Part shown: piece by piece, positions 1 through 8,727 of the stretch
Numbering within the stretch: the first letter of the stretch is position 1
How the letters are laid out: the number at the start of each line of letters is the position of its first letter
Assembly: GCA_958295855.1 (NCBI GenBank)
Contig: OY282383.1
Location: forward strand, 2,522,481 to 2,586,480
Direction: 5' to 3'
Length of the DNA stretch: 64,000 bases
Source of the DNA: an uncultured Poribacteria bacterium
GTDB taxonomy: Bacteria; Poribacteria; WGA-4E; WGA-3G
Translations under genes and position numbers: made by a program
The notes under the pieces: model-generated
What the model was told of the DNA's origin: nothing
What the model saw: the letters and a program-made list of their open reading frames with translations, nothing else
The model's database searches: none

Positions 1-565
1 ATCCCGCGTAGGATACGCAGAAATGGAATCGGGGGTAATGCTTAAAGTTACCAGACCCAGAGCTGAAAACAACTGGGTCGATTTATCGTTTGTTTGGTAA
101 TGGATACTTACCTTACGAGTTGGGTTAATTAAAATAGTGGTTAAATCCGCAGCCTAATCATAAAAAAGGGAAGTACGATACTGCACTGCGACTTATAGGC
201 CCACCAACCTAAGGGATAAAAATTTTAGTTGAGATGCGTAACTGGACAAAATGCAGGGCATATAGGTTTTTGTATGGCCTTCATTGAACAAGGATCTAGT
301 CAACTCGCGTCCTCGATGAAAGCCGCCTCGCCTGTTCGGCGGGTTTACGGTGTGGCGGCGGCAATACTTATGCGAGTCGATGGAGTAGGTGCAATGTTGC
401 CTGCGGGAATGTTTAACGCTGTTTTTGTCCTGGGAGCATGCCTTTTTGCGGAATAAAGCATGCTTACGCAAAGAATCTGTGAACATTGCTTTAATTATAT
501 CAAATTAACAGTAAAACGTCAAGTTTTTTTTGAAAAAATCTAATTATCCATAGACATTTATTTCG
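1..565. other. No gene recognised; unexplained intergenic block
   Basis: No reading frame here has a credible start, ribosome site or recognisable protein. Two short hairpins are visible: a five-pair GC stem at about 327-347 and a six-pair stem made of gcatgc at 437-442 repeated at 459-464. I looked for tmRNA, RNase P RNA and 6S features and did not find their conserved cores. The block lies downstream of the minus-strand TPR gene and could hold a non-coding RNA, but nothing decides it. Confidence 0.3.
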
Positions 566-595
566 TAAAAGGCGGGCAGAGACGGTGCTCTGCCC
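566..595 (-). terminator. Hairpin terminator candidate for the TPR gene
   Basis: Perfect eight-pair stem: gggcagag at 574-581, six-base loop, ctctgccc at 588-595. Read on the minus strand it sits about 22 bases past the stop codon of the TPR gene and is followed by GCC then TTTT. The T run is short, so termination efficiency is uncertain. Confidence 0.55.
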
Positions 596-617
596 TTACA
601 AACAAAGGCCTGTGGTA

Positions 618-2567
618 TTATTCACTTTCTTCAGACGGGGCTTGCAATTTTTTAAGGCGGCGCTGGACATTCTGATTATATTCATTTTTTTCCAGAAAGC
701 CTTCCCAGAGAGCTATTGCCTCGTCATTGTAGCCTTGGGAAACGTAGTAATCTCCAAGAGCTATCAGGGCAATGTCAGAGATAGGATTCTTCTCAATCGC
801 CTCTTTGAAAGCGGCAACGGCAGCTTCTGCATCGCCGTTGAGCAGCGCAAGTTCCCCTCTGCCGTACGGAATCAGCGCGTGTTCGGGATATTCGGTGGCC
901 AATTCATCAATCATCTTCTGTGCATCTTCCTGTTTATTCAGGCGATGCGTTGCGCGTGCAGCAAGAATAGTTACGTATATGGCCTGATTGCGAAGTTCCC
1001 GATTTTCGGCACCGCTTTCTGACTTGTCCAGGAGGCGTTTGGCTATTCTCGCAGCGGCTCTATACCTCGCTCGTGCCTGCACATAGTTTTCATACTTATA
1101 GCAGATATCTCCGAGGGTTTTCGCGCCGATGTACGAATCGCCCTTCTCGTCCACAAGATCTTGAAAGATGGCTGCAGTTTTCCGCTCTTTCAAACGGTAG
1201 TGAAGGACTTCAGCGAGACTTTGCAATGCATCCGTGTTCATAGTGTTCACTGCAACAGCCCGTTCAAGCACTTCCCGCTCTTTCTCAGGCTCACCTAACT
1301 TTTTGTGTGCAAGCGATATTAACCAGTATACCTCCGAGTCTTTGTTACGATTGAGCCCAATAACGGAGTTGTAGGTTTCTATCGCCTTCTCGTAATCTTC
1401 ATTCGTATAATGAGTCCGCCCGGCGCTAATAACGGCTTCAACGACTTCACCATCTCGGCTGGCGGCTTTTTTCAGCACCTCTTTTGCTCGTTGATGCATG
1501 CCGACTTTTCGGTAGCAAATTGAGAGTTTGAGGTAGACATACGGATCGATTTTCACTTTTGCCGCTTCTGCGCGTGCAATTGCGTCATAGTATAACGCGC
1601 CTGCGTCAGAGTAACTTTCATCACCGTAGAAGAACTGGGCAATCATGAGCTCGGCATCAAAGTAATTGCCTTGTTCATCGCCCGAGATACCACCCTGCCC
1701 GCCAAAACTCCGCATGACCTCTGACGCACTAATGCCGAATCCGGAATCTGCGACTTGGATATCAACATTGCCCATCGCACGACTTTTCTCAACGCCCCCG
1801 CGCGGCCGGTCCCGCTCCCGGGTCGCTTCTTGTTGTGCCAAGGCTCGGCCGTATTGTGTTGCCAACGCATCGTCAGGCTCTGGGATGCTGGCATTGAGTG
1901 CAGTGAGTTCCTGCTTTGCTTTCTCAATTTCTTTTTCAGTGCCTTCAATTTTCCCGTATCTCTTGACGAGAGTTTGATAGGTGCGCTTCGCTTCCTCATC
2001 GTTTTTGAGATGTTCGCGCTGGATTCGCGCCTTATTGGCAATGGCTTGCGCCGCGCGTTCACTGCGTGGATTGCGATTAGCGAAATTATCGAACACCTCG
2101 ACAGCTTGCTCAAAGCTCTCGCTTTCTTCATAGCTCTTCGCTAACATCAGTTGTGCATTGTGGCTCAACTCCAGATGCGGGAATTGATTGACAAGCGTGT
2201 CAAACTGGGTTTGTGCGGCGGTAAAATCTTTTTCTCGGTAATAGTGCATGCCGAGCCGGTAGTGTGCCTCTGCCGCTTCATCGCTTTTTGGCACCGCTGA
2301 AATTACTGACTCGTAGGCTTTGATACCTGCTGTCGATTGATTCATCTGCTCAATGGACAATTTGCCTATAGCAAGCTGGGCCTGATAAGCTTCCACAGTG
2401 CCGGGTTTGGTATCAACGATACTTTGGTAAGCCTCAATTGCGCCACGGTAGTCCTTCGCCTCAACCAATTTTTCGGCATTGCGGAGTGCATTGCCCGTAA
2501 GGCAACCGAGCTGCGCTGCTGTTACAAGAACAACAGCAATAAGCGAACAGTACTTCATAAATTTCAT
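618..2567 (-). CDS. TPR-repeat lipoprotein
   Basis: 649 residues. The N-terminus is a lipoprotein signal: basic start, hydrophobic stretch and lipobox A-Q-L-G-C with Cys at residue 22, so the protein is probably exported and lipid-anchored. The rest is alpha-helical tandem tetratricopeptide units (about residues 30-215 and again 300-640) with the usual Y/A/G/P pattern; an acidic, glycine-rich linker lies around 250-300. The N-terminal part resembles YbgF/BamD-type tol-pal TPR proteins; no enzymatic motif is present, so a scaffold role at the envelope is inferred. Start ATG has AAGGAG seven bases upstream. It appears to be a single-gene unit ending in a hairpin. Confidence 0.8.
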   Translation of the reverse strand: MKFMKYCSLIAVVLVTAAQLGCLTGNALRNAEKLVEAKDYRGAIEAYQSIVDTKPGTVEAYQAQLAIGKLSIEQMNQSTAGIKAYESVISAVPKSDEAAEAHYRLGMHYYREKDFTAAQTQFDTLVNQFPHLELSHNAQLMLAKSYEESESFEQAVEVFDNFANRNPRSERAAQAIANKARIQREHLKNDEEAKRTYQTLVKRYGKIEGTEKEIEKAKQELTALNASIPEPDDALATQYGRALAQQEATRERDRPRGGVEKSRAMGNVDIQVADSGFGISASEVMRSFGGQGGISGDEQGNYFDAELMIAQFFYGDESYSDAGALYYDAIARAEAAKVKIDPYVYLKLSICYRKVGMHQRAKEVLKKAASRDGEVVEAVISAGRTHYTNEDYEKAIETYNSVIGLNRNKDSEVYWLISLAHKKLGEPEKEREVLERAVAVNTMNTDALQSLAEVLHYRLKERKTAAIFQDLVDEKGDSYIGAKTLGDICYKYENYVQARARYRAAARIAKRLLDKSESGAENRELRNQAIYVTILAARATHRLNKQEDAQKMIDELATEYPEHALIPYGRGELALLNGDAEAAVAAFKEAIEKNPISDIALIALGDYYVSQGYNDEAIALWEGFLEKNEYNQNVQRRLKKLQAPSEESE

Positions 2568-2669
2568 GATTTATCTCCTTACTTCAGTACAAATCAATAG
2601 GGACATTTAATTTTTGCGTGCTTAGAAAGTTTGCATATTGGGAATGCCTCATTCCTGCGTACCTCTCGT

Positions 2670-3803
2670 TTAGTACATCTGTTTGGAGGCACATGCATTA
2701 ATGAGTGCTAAAACCTCTTGGCGGCTATATCCCTCTTCTTCAATGAGGCTGTCGCAATCTACCCTATTTTTTTCATCGGGGCCCCTGCCTGCTTCGAGAA
2801 TGGCGTTCGTCAACCAACTGGTTCGTACGCCGTTGATGCCGGAAGTGTAGTTAGCCTCGTATTCACCTTTCACCAGCCCGATGAGTTGATCCACTTTGTT
2901 CCGGGGATATCCTTCGGGCCGCGGGTATGCGAGGGGCTGTGCCTCCCCGCCCTTGGGGGTATAACGAATGCCGTTTTTGATTTCGATAGTGCCTTCATCA
3001 CCCTCAAGAATTACCCACTCTTCAAACCCAACGCGCGTGTTACCGAGGATAGTGATTGTTCCTTCCGCGCCGTTATCCAAAGTCACATCGGAGTAGGAAT
3101 TAATCTCAACGAACTTCGGGACAAGGTTTCCGTCTTCATCCTCAAATTTCATGTCCGTTGTTCCATAAACTTGAGTTGGGAGGGTGCCGGTCATCCACAA
3201 GAATATATCCTGGAGGTGGCTTCCGGAGTCGTTGGGTTGGCCACCGCCAGAAAAGCGTGGGTCGCCGCGCCATCCGCCTGCTCCCCACCGTTGCGCCATG
3301 TAGACGTCAAACTTCTGGAGGGTGCCGATGCGGCCTTCCGCAATGGCTCGCCTGCTTGCCATGTAGGTATCCTCGTAATGGCGTTGATAACCGCCGACAA
3401 GGTGTAAGCCGCTGCCCATGGCAATTTTGGTTATCCCGATTGCATCGCCGACAATGTTCGCCATCGGTTTTTCGACGATGACATGGCATCCTGCGCGGAG
3501 GGCGTATTTCGTGTGAATATCGTGTAGGGAATGCGGTGAGAAAACCCCGACGATATCGAGGTCTTCGTGGTTGAGCATTTCCACAAATTCGTATTCACCG
3601 AGGTAGCGGGTAAAACTGTTGGCTTTATAGCCGTCAACCCGTTCTTGGAGCGCATTCTCTAAAGCATCCAAACTGGCTTCGTGGGTATCTGCAGCGGCAA
3701 CGACTTCCGCATCCGGGCGTGTCGCAAATCCGAGTGTGTTGCCACGTCCTGCACCGCCCGGACCGATCACGCCGACTCTTAAGACATCATTTTTTCCTAC
3801 CAT
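2670..3803 (-). CDS. Gfo/Idh/MocA family NAD(P)-dependent oxidoreductase
   Basis: 377 residues, normal length for the family. The N-terminal Rossmann fold shows V-G-V-I-G-P-G-G-A-G-R-G near residues 10-21, and the family EKP motif (V-E-K-P-M-A) follows a strand near residue 110. The C-terminal alpha/beta domain includes G-G-G-Q-P-N-D-S-G-S-H, where Asp and His are typical of the active site. Such enzymes oxidise or reduce a sugar or cyclitol hydroxyl with NAD(P); the substrate cannot be read from sequence. GGAG lies 11 bases before ATG, so the spacing is long. Two more family members are at 51-52 kb and 58-59 kb. Confidence 0.9.
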   Translation of the reverse strand: MVGKNDVLRVGVIGPGGAGRGNTLGFATRPDAEVVAAADTHEASLDALENALQERVDGYKANSFTRYLGEYEFVEMLNHEDLDIVGVFSPHSLHDIHTKYALRAGCHVIVEKPMANIVGDAIGITKIAMGSGLHLVGGYQRHYEDTYMASRRAIAEGRIGTLQKFDVYMAQRWGAGGWRGDPRFSGGGQPNDSGSHLQDIFLWMTGTLPTQVYGTTDMKFEDEDGNLVPKFVEINSYSDVTLDNGAEGTITILGNTRVGFEEWVILEGDEGTIEIKNGIRYTPKGGEAQPLAYPRPEGYPRNKVDQLIGLVKGEYEANYTSGINGVRTSWLTNAILEAGRGPDEKNRVDCDSLIEEEGYSRQEVLALINACASKQMY

Positions 3804-3921
3804 GATTATAGCATCTCCGTGTTATGTGTGCCAGAAAAATCAAGAAAACACCTTCGTTTCCCTGTGCGTTTGCTAAGCAGTAAGATAGTTGCTTTACCTG
3901 CACCTGGTGTGCCTCTCACCA

Positions 3922-4659
3922 TTAACTAAACACACGGAACAGTTTTTTGATCGGATCATAAAATTCATCGACCACGCGTTCTTTGAGCGGGATGATGGCG
4001 TTGTCCGTAATCGTGATATGTTCTGGACATACCTTCGTACAACATTTGGTGATGTTGCAATACCCAATGCCATCTGAATCCTTCAGTTCTTCCAACCTGT
4101 TTTCGGTGTCAATCGGATGCATCTCCAATGAGGCGGCATAGACAAAGAATCGGGGACCGATAAACTCCTCGTGAAGGTCGTGCTCGCGGAGAACATGGCA
4201 CACGTCTTGACACAAGAAACACTCAATGCACTTCCGAAACTCTTGGATGTGGTCGATGTCTTCCTGCTCCATTCGCCATGTGCCGTCTTCCGCATCAGGT
4301 GGCCTCGGGGCGAACGGTTTCATCTTTTCTTTCACCTTAAAGTTCCAAGAGACATCTGTAACCAGGTCTTTGATAAGCGGGAATGCACGCATCGGTTCGA
4401 CCGTTACGGGCTCATCAAGTGGCAAATCGTTGAGGCGCGCCATGCACATCAATTTAGGGTTCCCGTTCACTTCAGCAGAACAGGAGCCGCATTTGCCCGC
4501 CTTACAATTCCAGCGCACCGCCATGTCATTTGCCTGGTCCGCTTGGATACGGTGGATAGCATCTAAAACCACCATGCCTTCAGCGACCTCGGTTTCATAA
4601 TCGACAAATTGCGCTGCGTTGGCATCCCCACGCCAGATTCTAAAAGTTGCTTTTGCCAT
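3922..4659 (-). CDS. sdhB: Succinate dehydrogenase/fumarate reductase iron-sulfur subunit
   Basis: 245 residues. The N-terminal plant-type ferredoxin domain carries C-K-A-G-K-C-G-S-C plus a later Cys (L-M-C) for [2Fe-2S]; the C-terminal domain carries C-I-E-C-F-L-C-Q-D-V-C and C-N-I-T-K-C-C-T-K-V-C-P for [4Fe-4S] and [3Fe-4S]. It passes electrons from the flavoprotein to quinone at the membrane. It is the last gene of the operon anchor-sdhA-sdhB. Direction (succinate oxidation or fumarate reduction) cannot be told from this subunit; the aerobic context favours oxidation, as an inference. Confidence 0.95.
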   Translation of the reverse strand: MAKATFRIWRGDANAAQFVDYETEVAEGMVVLDAIHRIQADQANDMAVRWNCKAGKCGSCSAEVNGNPKLMCMARLNDLPLDEPVTVEPMRAFPLIKDLVTDVSWNFKVKEKMKPFAPRPPDAEDGTWRMEQEDIDHIQEFRKCIECFLCQDVCHVLREHDLHEEFIGPRFFVYAASLEMHPIDTENRLEELKDSDGIGYCNITKCCTKVCPEHITITDNAIIPLKERVVDEFYDPIKKLFRVFS

Positions 4660-4809
4660 TTTTCATTCCTTTGCGGTTGTCGGATGTCAGTTGTCAGTTA
4701 AGAGGTTGGCTTTTAACTGATAACCTCCCCCTGGAGTACGCCAAGTGTAGGTGGATTGTTAAAAATACGGCTCTGAACCGACTGCCGATAACCGATGCCC
4801 GATAACTAT

Positions 4810-6627
4810 CTATCCTATCTCGTCTATGATTGCTTGGAGGTCCGCCTGCAGTCCAGGCACCGGATATCGTCGGAGTGCCATTGTGCCATCTGGGGCTTTT
4901 TGGACAATTGTATTGTATTTCCCTGCTCCTGGCTCCTCTTTCTCCGGATAATCGTCTCGTGAATGTGCGCCGATGCTTGCCCGGCGTTCAAGTGCCGCGA
5001 GCGTAATCGCTTCTGAAACCGTGAGCAGGCAGTCAAGATCAAGCGCGGTGTGCCATCCGGCGTTGTATTCGCGATTGCCGATAGCATGGACGTTCGCCGC
5101 TTTTTCGCGCAGGTTTTGGATCTCCTCCAAGGCTTGCGTGAGACTTTCTTGGCTTCGGGCAATGCCTACCAGTTTCTGCATTTTCTCTTGGAGTTGTGCC
5201 TGAATGTTGTAAGGATTATCACCGTCTTGGGCATTCTCAAAAGGTTTCAGCGTCTGTGCAGCGACAGCATCTATTGCTGCCGCTTCAATCGGAACCGTCT
5301 CGTTTTCCATAGCAAATTGTGCAGCGTATTCGCCTGCCCGTTTTCCAAAGACAAGAAGATCAGATAGGGAGTTCCCACCGAGCCTGTTGGCCCCGTGTAA
5401 ACCGGCAGCACATTCACCTGCGGCAAAGAGCCCTGGCACCGCTGTCATTTGCGAATCGGCATCAACGCGGATGCCGCCCATAATATAGTGCGTTGTCGGT
5501 CCCACCTCCATCGGTTCTTCTGTAATGTCGATGTCAGCAAGTTCCTTAAATTGATGGTACATGCTCGGCAATTTTCTGCGGATATGCTCGGGCGCGTTTG
5601 GGATTTTCTCCTTAATCCACGCGATGTCCAAGAATACGCCTCCGTGGGGGCTGCCTCGGCCTTCTTGCACTTCTCGGACAATGCAGCGGGCAACATGGTC
5701 GCGAGTCAAAAGTTCCGGTGGGCGCCGTGTATCCCGTTCGCCTTGGGTGTACCTCCAGCCTTCCTCAGGATTATCTGCGGTTTGGTTCACATAGAGTTCA
5801 GGAATATCGTCAAACATGAAACGTTTGCCTTCGCTGTTTTTGAGGATACCGCCTTCGCCGCGAACGCCCTCTGTAACCAAGATGCCGCGCACACTGGAGG
5901 GCCACACCATGCCGGTGGGATGAAACTGGACGAACTCCATATCAATCAGTTCTGCGCCTGCGTGATAGGCGAGCGAATGCCCATCGCCGGTGTATTCCCA
6001 ACTGTTGCTGGTAACTTTGTATGCTTTTCCAACGCCACCTGTTGCGAGGACTATCGCTTTCGCCGAAAAGATTTTGAATCGTCCTTTTTCGCGTTCATAC
6101 CCGAAGGCACCGGAGACCCGGTCGCCCGTTTTGAGCAGGGAAACGACGGTGTGCTCCATGTGTACGTCAATGCCTTGGTGGATACCGTGGTCTTGCAAGG
6201 CACGAATCATCTCCAAACCGGTCCGGTCGCCGACATGAGCCAGCCGCGGATATTGATGTCCGCCGAAGTTCCGTTGGAGGATGCTTCCTTCTTGCGTCCG
6301 GTCAAAGAGGGCACCCCATCCTTCAAGTTCTCGTACCCGGTCAGGGGATTCCTTGGCGTGGAGTTCAGCCATCCGTGCGTTGGAGAGGTACTGCCCGCCG
6401 CGCATAGTATCTGCAAAATGCACCCGCCAGCTGTCTCTTTCGTCCACGTTTGCCAAAGCGGCGGCGACTCCGCCTTCAGCCATGACGGTATGTGCCTTGC
6501 CGAGCAAAGATTTGCAAATCAATCCGACAGACAGATTGCCTACGGAGGCTTCTATTGCAGCACGGAGCCCCGCCCCACCAGCACCAATTACCAATACGTC
6601 ATAATCATAAGTTTCGTAAGATGCCAC
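4810..6627 (-). CDS. sdhA: Succinate dehydrogenase/fumarate reductase flavoprotein subunit
   Basis: 605 residues from the GTG I prefer. FAD-binding G-A-G-G-A-G-L-R is near the N-terminus; the H-T-V-M-A-E-G-G segment carries the His that binds FAD covalently; H-P-T-G and R-L-G-G-N-S-L are family active-site segments. Start choice: GTG at 6627 has GAGGAA at good spacing. An in-frame ATG at 6660 would begin inside a dispersed palindromic repeat and is less likely. Between this gene and its upstream partner lie two copies of that repeat, so the operon message carries hairpins there. Partner subunits are encoded on both sides. Confidence 0.93.
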   Translation of the reverse strand: MASYETYDYDVLVIGAGGAGLRAAIEASVGNLSVGLICKSLLGKAHTVMAEGGVAAALANVDERDSWRVHFADTMRGGQYLSNARMAELHAKESPDRVRELEGWGALFDRTQEGSILQRNFGGHQYPRLAHVGDRTGLEMIRALQDHGIHQGIDVHMEHTVVSLLKTGDRVSGAFGYEREKGRFKIFSAKAIVLATGGVGKAYKVTSNSWEYTGDGHSLAYHAGAELIDMEFVQFHPTGMVWPSSVRGILVTEGVRGEGGILKNSEGKRFMFDDIPELYVNQTADNPEEGWRYTQGERDTRRPPELLTRDHVARCIVREVQEGRGSPHGGVFLDIAWIKEKIPNAPEHIRRKLPSMYHQFKELADIDITEEPMEVGPTTHYIMGGIRVDADSQMTAVPGLFAAGECAAGLHGANRLGGNSLSDLLVFGKRAGEYAAQFAMENETVPIEAAAIDAVAAQTLKPFENAQDGDNPYNIQAQLQEKMQKLVGIARSQESLTQALEEIQNLREKAANVHAIGNREYNAGWHTALDLDCLLTVSEAITLAALERRASIGAHSRDDYPEKEEPGAGKYNTIVQKAPDGTMALRRYPVPGLQADLQAIIDEIG

Positions 6628-6647
6628 GCTAAAATTTCCTCTCATAG

Positions 6648-6716
6648 GAAGGGTAGGCACAAGGCCTACCCCTACGACGCGCTATTCACATTTAGGGTAG
6701 GCACAAGGCCTACCCC
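6648..6716. repeat. Two copies of the GGTAGGC palindromic repeat
   Basis: gggtaggc-acaa-ggcctaccc occurs at 6651-6671 and again at 6695-6715, 44 bases apart; each copy can fold into a hairpin. Degenerate relatives are seen near 7838, 42350 and 48842. These are in the spacer between the anchor and flavoprotein genes of the succinate dehydrogenase operon. Confidence 0.8.
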
Positions 6717-6796
6717 TACAAGGGACATTTCGTTCGGAAACTGTGTCTTACATCGCTATAGGTAAACGCTTGTACTTTATCCCTGCCCTTTGTTTA

Positions 6797-7609
6797 TTAA
6801 AACGTGATCCAATCCTCGAATCCGGTTGTCGCCACGATACGGACATACAGATCGGAGAACCCCACCCAGCAAAGACTCATCCATGCCCAGAGCATGTGCC
6901 GACGGTTTAGACAACTGACACAGTTATACGCTTGCCGACGGACTGGGGCTTTGGAAAGCAGGCCAACAGTGCCACCGACTAAATGACGTAAAGAATGGCA
7001 TCCGAAGGTATAGCCGCCTAAAAAGACGACATTGCCTGCCAAAATGAGGGTGCCTAAGCCGATGCCGAAGGTTGTTCCGCCGTTCCCATCGTCGAACCAG
7101 AGTGCTTTCCATACGTCATAGGCGAGGATGCACACAATGATGAGTGCAACGTAAAGAAAATATCGATGGATATTCTGAATAATCAGCGGGAACGAGTGTT
7201 CGCCTCGATAGTTGTTACGCGGCTCCGACACCGAGCAGGAGGGCGGATCTGCCCAAAACGCTTTGTAATACGCACCACGGTAGTAATAGCAGGTAAAGCG
7301 AAACCCAAGCGGTGCCCACAAAATGAGGACAGCTGGCGTAATCAGAGCTGGCATCCAGTCTGGCATTGCACCAAACCAACTATGTTCAAGGCTATGCGCA
7401 ACCTCTTTCGGACCAAAAAGAAGCGGTGAATAGAAAGGCGACAAGTAGGGGCCGTGAAGGAAATGAGCCCCTTCAAAAACCCGAAAGGTTGCGTAAAGGA
7501 TAAAAATTCCCAACCCGGTAAAAACAGCCAAAGGTTGCACCCACCAGGTGTCTCGGCGGCGGGTTTGGAAAGGGCGGCGTTCCGTTAATGTTAATTCTGG
7601 GTGTGTCAT
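6797..7609 (-). CDS. Probable membrane anchor of succinate dehydrogenase
   Basis: 270 residues with about five hydrophobic segments (roughly 22-45, 87-110, 146-167, 180-202, 243-262). Histidines that could ligate heme occur in A-H-S-L-E-H-S, N-I-H-R-Y and H-S-L-R-H. It is longer than the ordinary SdhC or SdhD (about 110-130 residues) and resembles the single long anchor that precedes sdhA in some actinobacterial Sdh1 operons; that comparison is from memory of operon layout, not an alignment. Position directly before sdhA and sdhB supports a quinone-reducing anchor. A role as an unrelated integral protein is possible but less likely. Confidence 0.7.
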   Translation of the reverse strand: MTHPELTLTERRPFQTRRRDTWWVQPLAVFTGLGIFILYATFRVFEGAHFLHGPYLSPFYSPLLFGPKEVAHSLEHSWFGAMPDWMPALITPAVLILWAPLGFRFTCYYYRGAYYKAFWADPPSCSVSEPRNNYRGEHSFPLIIQNIHRYFLYVALIIVCILAYDVWKALWFDDGNGGTTFGIGLGTLILAGNVVFLGGYTFGCHSLRHLVGGTVGLLSKAPVRRQAYNCVSCLNRRHMLWAWMSLCWVGFSDLYVRIVATTGFEDWITF

Positions 7610-7682
7610 CTGCGATTTTTCCTTGGATATAATAAGATACCATAAATGAAGGTTAAAAGCAAGTTATTCCAACCGAGCGTTT

Positions 7683-7814
7683 TCAATTTTTTTGTTCTGC
7701 CTTCAAATAATCGTAGCGTTCTTGCGTCAATTTGAATTGGGCAGCAAATGCTTCTTTCATCCGATAACATTCTTCTGGAACGGAACCCATGCGCGTATCC
7801 TGTTTCTCTTTCAC
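7683..7814 (-). CDS. Small 43-residue protein heading the sdh operon
   Basis: GTG start at 7814 preceded by AAAGGAG at seven-base spacing; open to TGA at 7683. The peptide is highly charged, predicted helical, and reads M-K-E-K-Q-D-T-R-M-G at the start and Y-L-K-A-E-Q-K-N at the end. It has no membrane segment. It lies between a consensus promoter (7886-7914) and the anchor gene, with 73 bases to the anchor start, so it would be the first cistron of the operon. I do not recognise the family. The very good ribosome site is the main support. Confidence 0.6.
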   Translation of the reverse strand: MKEKQDTRMGSVPEECYRMKEAFAAQFKLTQERYDYLKAEQKN

Positions 7815-7885
7815 GAAGACTCTCCTTTAGAGATGGAAGGGCAGGCACAAGGCACAGTTTCCCCTACAAACGTTCCTCGCAGTAT

Positions 7886-7914
7886 ATTGTATCATGAAAT
7901 ACTGTTTTTGTCAA
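7886..7914 (-). promoter_or_regulatory. Promoter of the succinate dehydrogenase operon
   Basis: Read on the minus strand: TTGACA, 17-base spacer, TACAAT. Both boxes and the spacing match the sigma70 consensus. It lies 70 bases upstream of the small protein start. Confidence 0.75.
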
Positions 7915-7943
7915 ATGGAGTGCAGACTGTCCGTTTTCGAAAC

Positions 7944-8681
7944 TCAGATTAACGTATGCGTCAGCGGTTCCCAACCGAGCAATCGCTTTGCTTTTGAGAG
8001 GTTAATCTCCTGTTGTTCATGATCGCCCGCAATAAAAACAGCGTCAAAACCTTGGTGTTCAACCGAAATAGCGGACAGATACGCGCGCGCCAGGTCTTCT
8101 TCATCGCTCCACCAGATATGCACCGAGGAATCTTTCGGTTGAGCACGACGCTCAAGCCACTGCGCGCGTGTGGACGGCCCTGTGATTCGCAAGGCGATGA
8201 GCGACATGCCGTGTTCCCGAGCGAAGTACTCGCATACCTGCTCACCAAAACCTTTGGTTAACCCGTAAACACCGGGGTTATCGCGCGGCACGACATCTTC
8301 GTACGGGAAATTATTTCGCGTCCGTTCATGCACGGTGAAGGTGCTTGTATAGACAGCATGGCGGATTCCCTCCTCCTTGGCGGCATGTAGCACGAGATGG
8401 AGCCCTTTTGCGTTCACCTCATAGTTTGCGACGATGTCGTCGAAATCTGCCACGGAAGACCGGTCGCTTGTCGGGCGTAGCATCACCATATAGACTAACG
8501 TATCCATCCCCTTCAAGGCTTCCTGAACAATGTCCGGATCGGTGACGGACCCTTGAATATACTCCACAGATGCATCTTTAGGCGGGCCAAGGTCAAGCAC
8601 TCGAAAATTGTGATGGCTCTTCATGTAAGGGAGTGTCATTGTTCCGACGTGGCCGGAACCACCCACAAGTAGAACGTTCAT
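7944..8681 (-). CDS. NAD-dependent epimerase/dehydratase (extended SDR)
   Basis: 245 residues. Rossmann motif G-G-S-G-H-V-G near the start, and the catalytic Y-x-x-x-K in V-Y-G-L-T-K-G, define an extended short-chain dehydrogenase acting on a sugar nucleotide or similar. ATG at 8681 has GGAGAG at seven-base spacing. The frame stays open upstream into the neighbouring dioxygenase gene, but that extension is a shadow without family similarity. It is 46 bases downstream of the dioxygenase and probably co-transcribed. Substrate unknown. It is shorter than the typical 300-residue family member at the C-terminus. Confidence 0.85.
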   Translation of the reverse strand: MNVLLVGGSGHVGTMTLPYMKSHHNFRVLDLGPPKDASVEYIQGSVTDPDIVQEALKGMDTLVYMVMLRPTSDRSSVADFDDIVANYEVNAKGLHLVLHAAKEEGIRHAVYTSTFTVHERTRNNFPYEDVVPRDNPGVYGLTKGFGEQVCEYFAREHGMSLIALRITGPSTRAQWLERRAQPKDSSVHIWWSDEEDLARAYLSAISVEHQGFDAVFIAGDHEQQEINLSKAKRLLGWEPLTHTLI

Positions 8682-8727
8682 CGCTTTCTCTCCACTGGCT
8701 ACGGCACAACGGCGTGTGCCTGCTATT

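Noticed and set aside
1..565. tmRNA or RNase P RNA in the first 0.5 kb
   Set aside because: The conserved 5' and 3' tmRNA ends, a tag ending in Ala-Ala, and the RNase P core were not found on either strand.
5449..6765. 438-residue plus-strand frame across sdhA
   Set aside because: It is the antisense shadow of a clearly conserved flavoprotein gene.
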